Source: Tepidicella baoligensis (GTDB lineage Bacteria; Pseudomonadota; Gammaproteobacteria; Burkholderiales; Burkholderiaceae_C). From it: a DNA stretch of 64,000 nt. Positions within the stretch are counted from its first letter, which is position 1. The number at the start of each line of letters is the position of its first letter. Below the pieces are notes generated by a model. It was not told where the DNA came from. It did no database searches and was given only the letters and a program-made list of their open reading frames with translations. Made by a program: the position numbers and the translations under genes. The stretch covers positions 49,843 to 113,842 of the forward strand of contig NZ_JACCDB010000006.1 in NCBI RefSeq assembly GCF_013432195.1. The letters are read 5' to 3'. Positions 62,985 to 64,000 of this stretch are shown in pieces.

Positions 62985-64000
62985 CTAAGGAAGGTCTGAA
63001 CAAGTGCATGTTTCTTGCATGAGGCACAGGGTCACGCAGCGGAGCCACATCGATGAGCCAGATCAGTTTCTCGGACGCGGAGCAAGCGGGCAAGAGGAAG
63101 AAGACGCGGCGCGAAGTCTTCCTCGGCGAGATGGAAGTGGTGGTGCCGTGGAAGGCGCTGCTCAAGGTGATCGAGCCGCACTACCCGGTGGCGGGTCGGG
63201 GCCGCAGGCCGTATCCGCTGGAGGCGATGCTGCGAGTGCACCTGATGCAGAACTGGTTCGCGCTGAGCGATCCGGCGATGGAAGAGGCGCTGTACGAGAT
63301 CGCCTCGCTGCGCACGTTTGCCGAGCTGGATCTGGCGGCGATCCCTGACGAGACGACGATCCTAAACTTCCGCCACCTGCTGGAGGCCAACGACCTGGCC
63401 GAGGACATCCTCAAGACGGTCAACGCGCACCTGGCCCGCAAAGGCCTGCTGCTCAAGCGCGGCAGCATCGTGGACGCCACGATCATCGCCGCGCCGAGTT
63501 CGACCAAGAACGCCGAGGGTGGGCGCGACCCCGAGATGCACCAGACCCGCAAGGGCAAGCAGTGGCACTTCGGCATGAAGGCGCACATCGCGGTGGATGC
63601 CGACAGTGGTCTGGTTCACACGGTCACCACCACGGCGGCCAACGAGTCCGACGTCGAACAGATCGGCGATCTGCTGCATGGCAAGGAACAAGACGTGTGG
63701 GCCGACTCGGGCTACCGGGGCGCGCAGCGCCGAGTGACCCGAGATGATCGGCACTGGCACATCGCCGGCCGGCCCAGCGACATGGCCAAGCTGCCCGAGG
63801 GGCGTGCGAAGCAGAGGCTCAGGAAGCAGGAGTACCGCAAGGCCAGCGTGCGCGCAAAGGTCGAGCACCCGTTTCGGGTCATCAAGTGGCAGTTCGGGCT
63901 GGTGAAGGTCAGGTTCCGGGGGTTGGCGAAGAACACGGCCCACGTGGTCACCCTCTTCGCGCTGTCGAACCTGTGGATGGCGCGCAAGAAGTTGATGGCG
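62985..64000 (+). mobile_element. IS5-family insertion sequence, left part (runs off window)
   Basis: The end GGAAGGTCTGAACAAG at 62989 resembles IS5-group termini and is preceded by CTAA (62985-62988), matching the IS5 YTAR target duplication. It contains one transposase frame still open at 64000; the right end is outside. Only 13 bp separate it from the ISL3 duplication. Confidence 0.85.
63053..64000 (+). CDS. IS5-family transposase (3' end outside window)
   Basis: 316 codons from ATG 63053 with no stop before the edge. SDAEQAGKRKKTRREVFLGEMEVVVPW is the IS5 N-domain; GRGRRPYPLEAMLRVHLMQNWF, the first catalytic Asp in IVDATIIAAPSSTKN, the second in ADSGYRGAQRR, and the glutamate in VRAKVEHPFRVIKWQFG complete the DDE triad. 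Only a few residues should be missing, since IS5 transposases are about 320-330 long. It appears intact. Confidence 0.93.
   Translation, partial: MSQISFSDAEQAGKRKKTRREVFLGEMEVVVPWKALLKVIEPHYPVAGRGRRPYPLEAMLRVHLMQNWFALSDPAMEEALYEIASLRTFAELDLAAIPDETTILNFRHLLEANDLAEDILKTVNAHLARKGLLLKRGSIVDATIIAAPSSTKNAEGGRDPEMHQTRKGKQWHFGMKAHIAVDADSGLVHTVTTTAANESDVEQIGDLLHGKEQDVWADSGYRGAQRRVTRDDRHWHIAGRPSDMAKLPEGRAKQRLRKQEYRKASVRAKVEHPFRVIKWQFGLVKVRFRGLAKNTAHVVTLFALSNLWMARKKLMA

Larger units (their letters stand above)
46092..64000. mobile_element. Tn4371-like integrative conjugative element, one end
   Basis: From the tRNA-Leu junction to the window edge everything is conjugation or IS DNA. The trbB-trbI cluster ending in trbI-DUF2274 next to the element end is the layout of Tn4371-type ICEs (family knowledge). 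Integrase, relaxase, replication genes, cargo and the other attachment site are not in the window. The exact crossover base is uncertain by some tens of bases. Confidence 0.75.

Overview
The window is high-GC DNA from a betaproteobacterium of the order Burkholderiales, most likely a member of the Comamonadaceae. This rests on gene order (fnr-hemN, thrS-infC-rpmI-rplT-pheS-pheT-ihfA, exbB-exbD-lpxK-Trm112-kdsB-adk, xseA-sodB) and on the protein families; the species cannot be named from sequence alone. It has two parts. Roughly 1-46,090 is chromosome. Roughly 46,090-64,000 is one end of an integrative conjugative element (ICE) of the Tn4371/IncP-trb type.

Chromosomal part. At the left edge a partial fnr diverges from hemN over a perfect FNR box; a SafE/DsbD_2-like membrane protein and a drug/metabolite transporter follow. 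Isocitrate lyase (aceA) sits behind an AT-rich regulatory region with a paired operator-like repeat. The translation operon thrS-infC-rpmI-rplT-pheS-pheT-ihfA carries an AUC start for IF3, a structured rpmI leader and a terminator-like hairpin before pheS. Next is a large lipopolysaccharide region (13.2-34.9 kb). It holds a phosphomannomutase, the complete ADP-heptose pathway (gmhA, hldE, gmhB, hldD), several GT9 heptosyltransferase-like genes, GT2/GT4/GT32 glycosyltransferases, an O-antigen-ligase-like gene, a fused Kdo transferase-Kdo kinase gene, rmlA and rmlC, and kdsB and lpxK. An asparaginase, adk and a Trm112-like gene are interspersed. Then come exbB-exbD, xseA, sodB, tRNA-Ser(UGA), an N-acyltransferase-like gene, a GGDEF-EAL membrane protein, a DinG-type helicase, hydroxypyruvate isomerase and a small membrane protein.

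Boundary. At 46,051 the 5' half of a tRNA-Leu(UAA) gene stops abruptly after the anticodon arm. About 160 bp on lies a second, complete tRNA-Leu(UAA). It is interrupted between anticodon positions 34 and 35 by a 232-nt group I intron with all core helices (P1-P9), followed by a terminator. I read this as an integration site in the host tRNA-Leu anticodon arm, with the ICE bringing an intron-bearing replacement tRNA. The integrase and the other end lie outside the window.

ICE part. The minus-strand cluster traG, a ribbon-helix-helix gene, trbB-C-D-E-J, a TrbK-like lipoprotein gene, trbL-F-G-I and a DUF2274 gene encodes a complete P-type mating-pair-formation module. Upstream of traG is a nest of insertion sequences. 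An ISL3-family element has an 8-bp duplication (AAAAATAA) and is itself split by an IS66-family element with its own 8-bp duplication (GCGTGAAG). An IS5-family element at a CTAA target follows and runs off the right edge.
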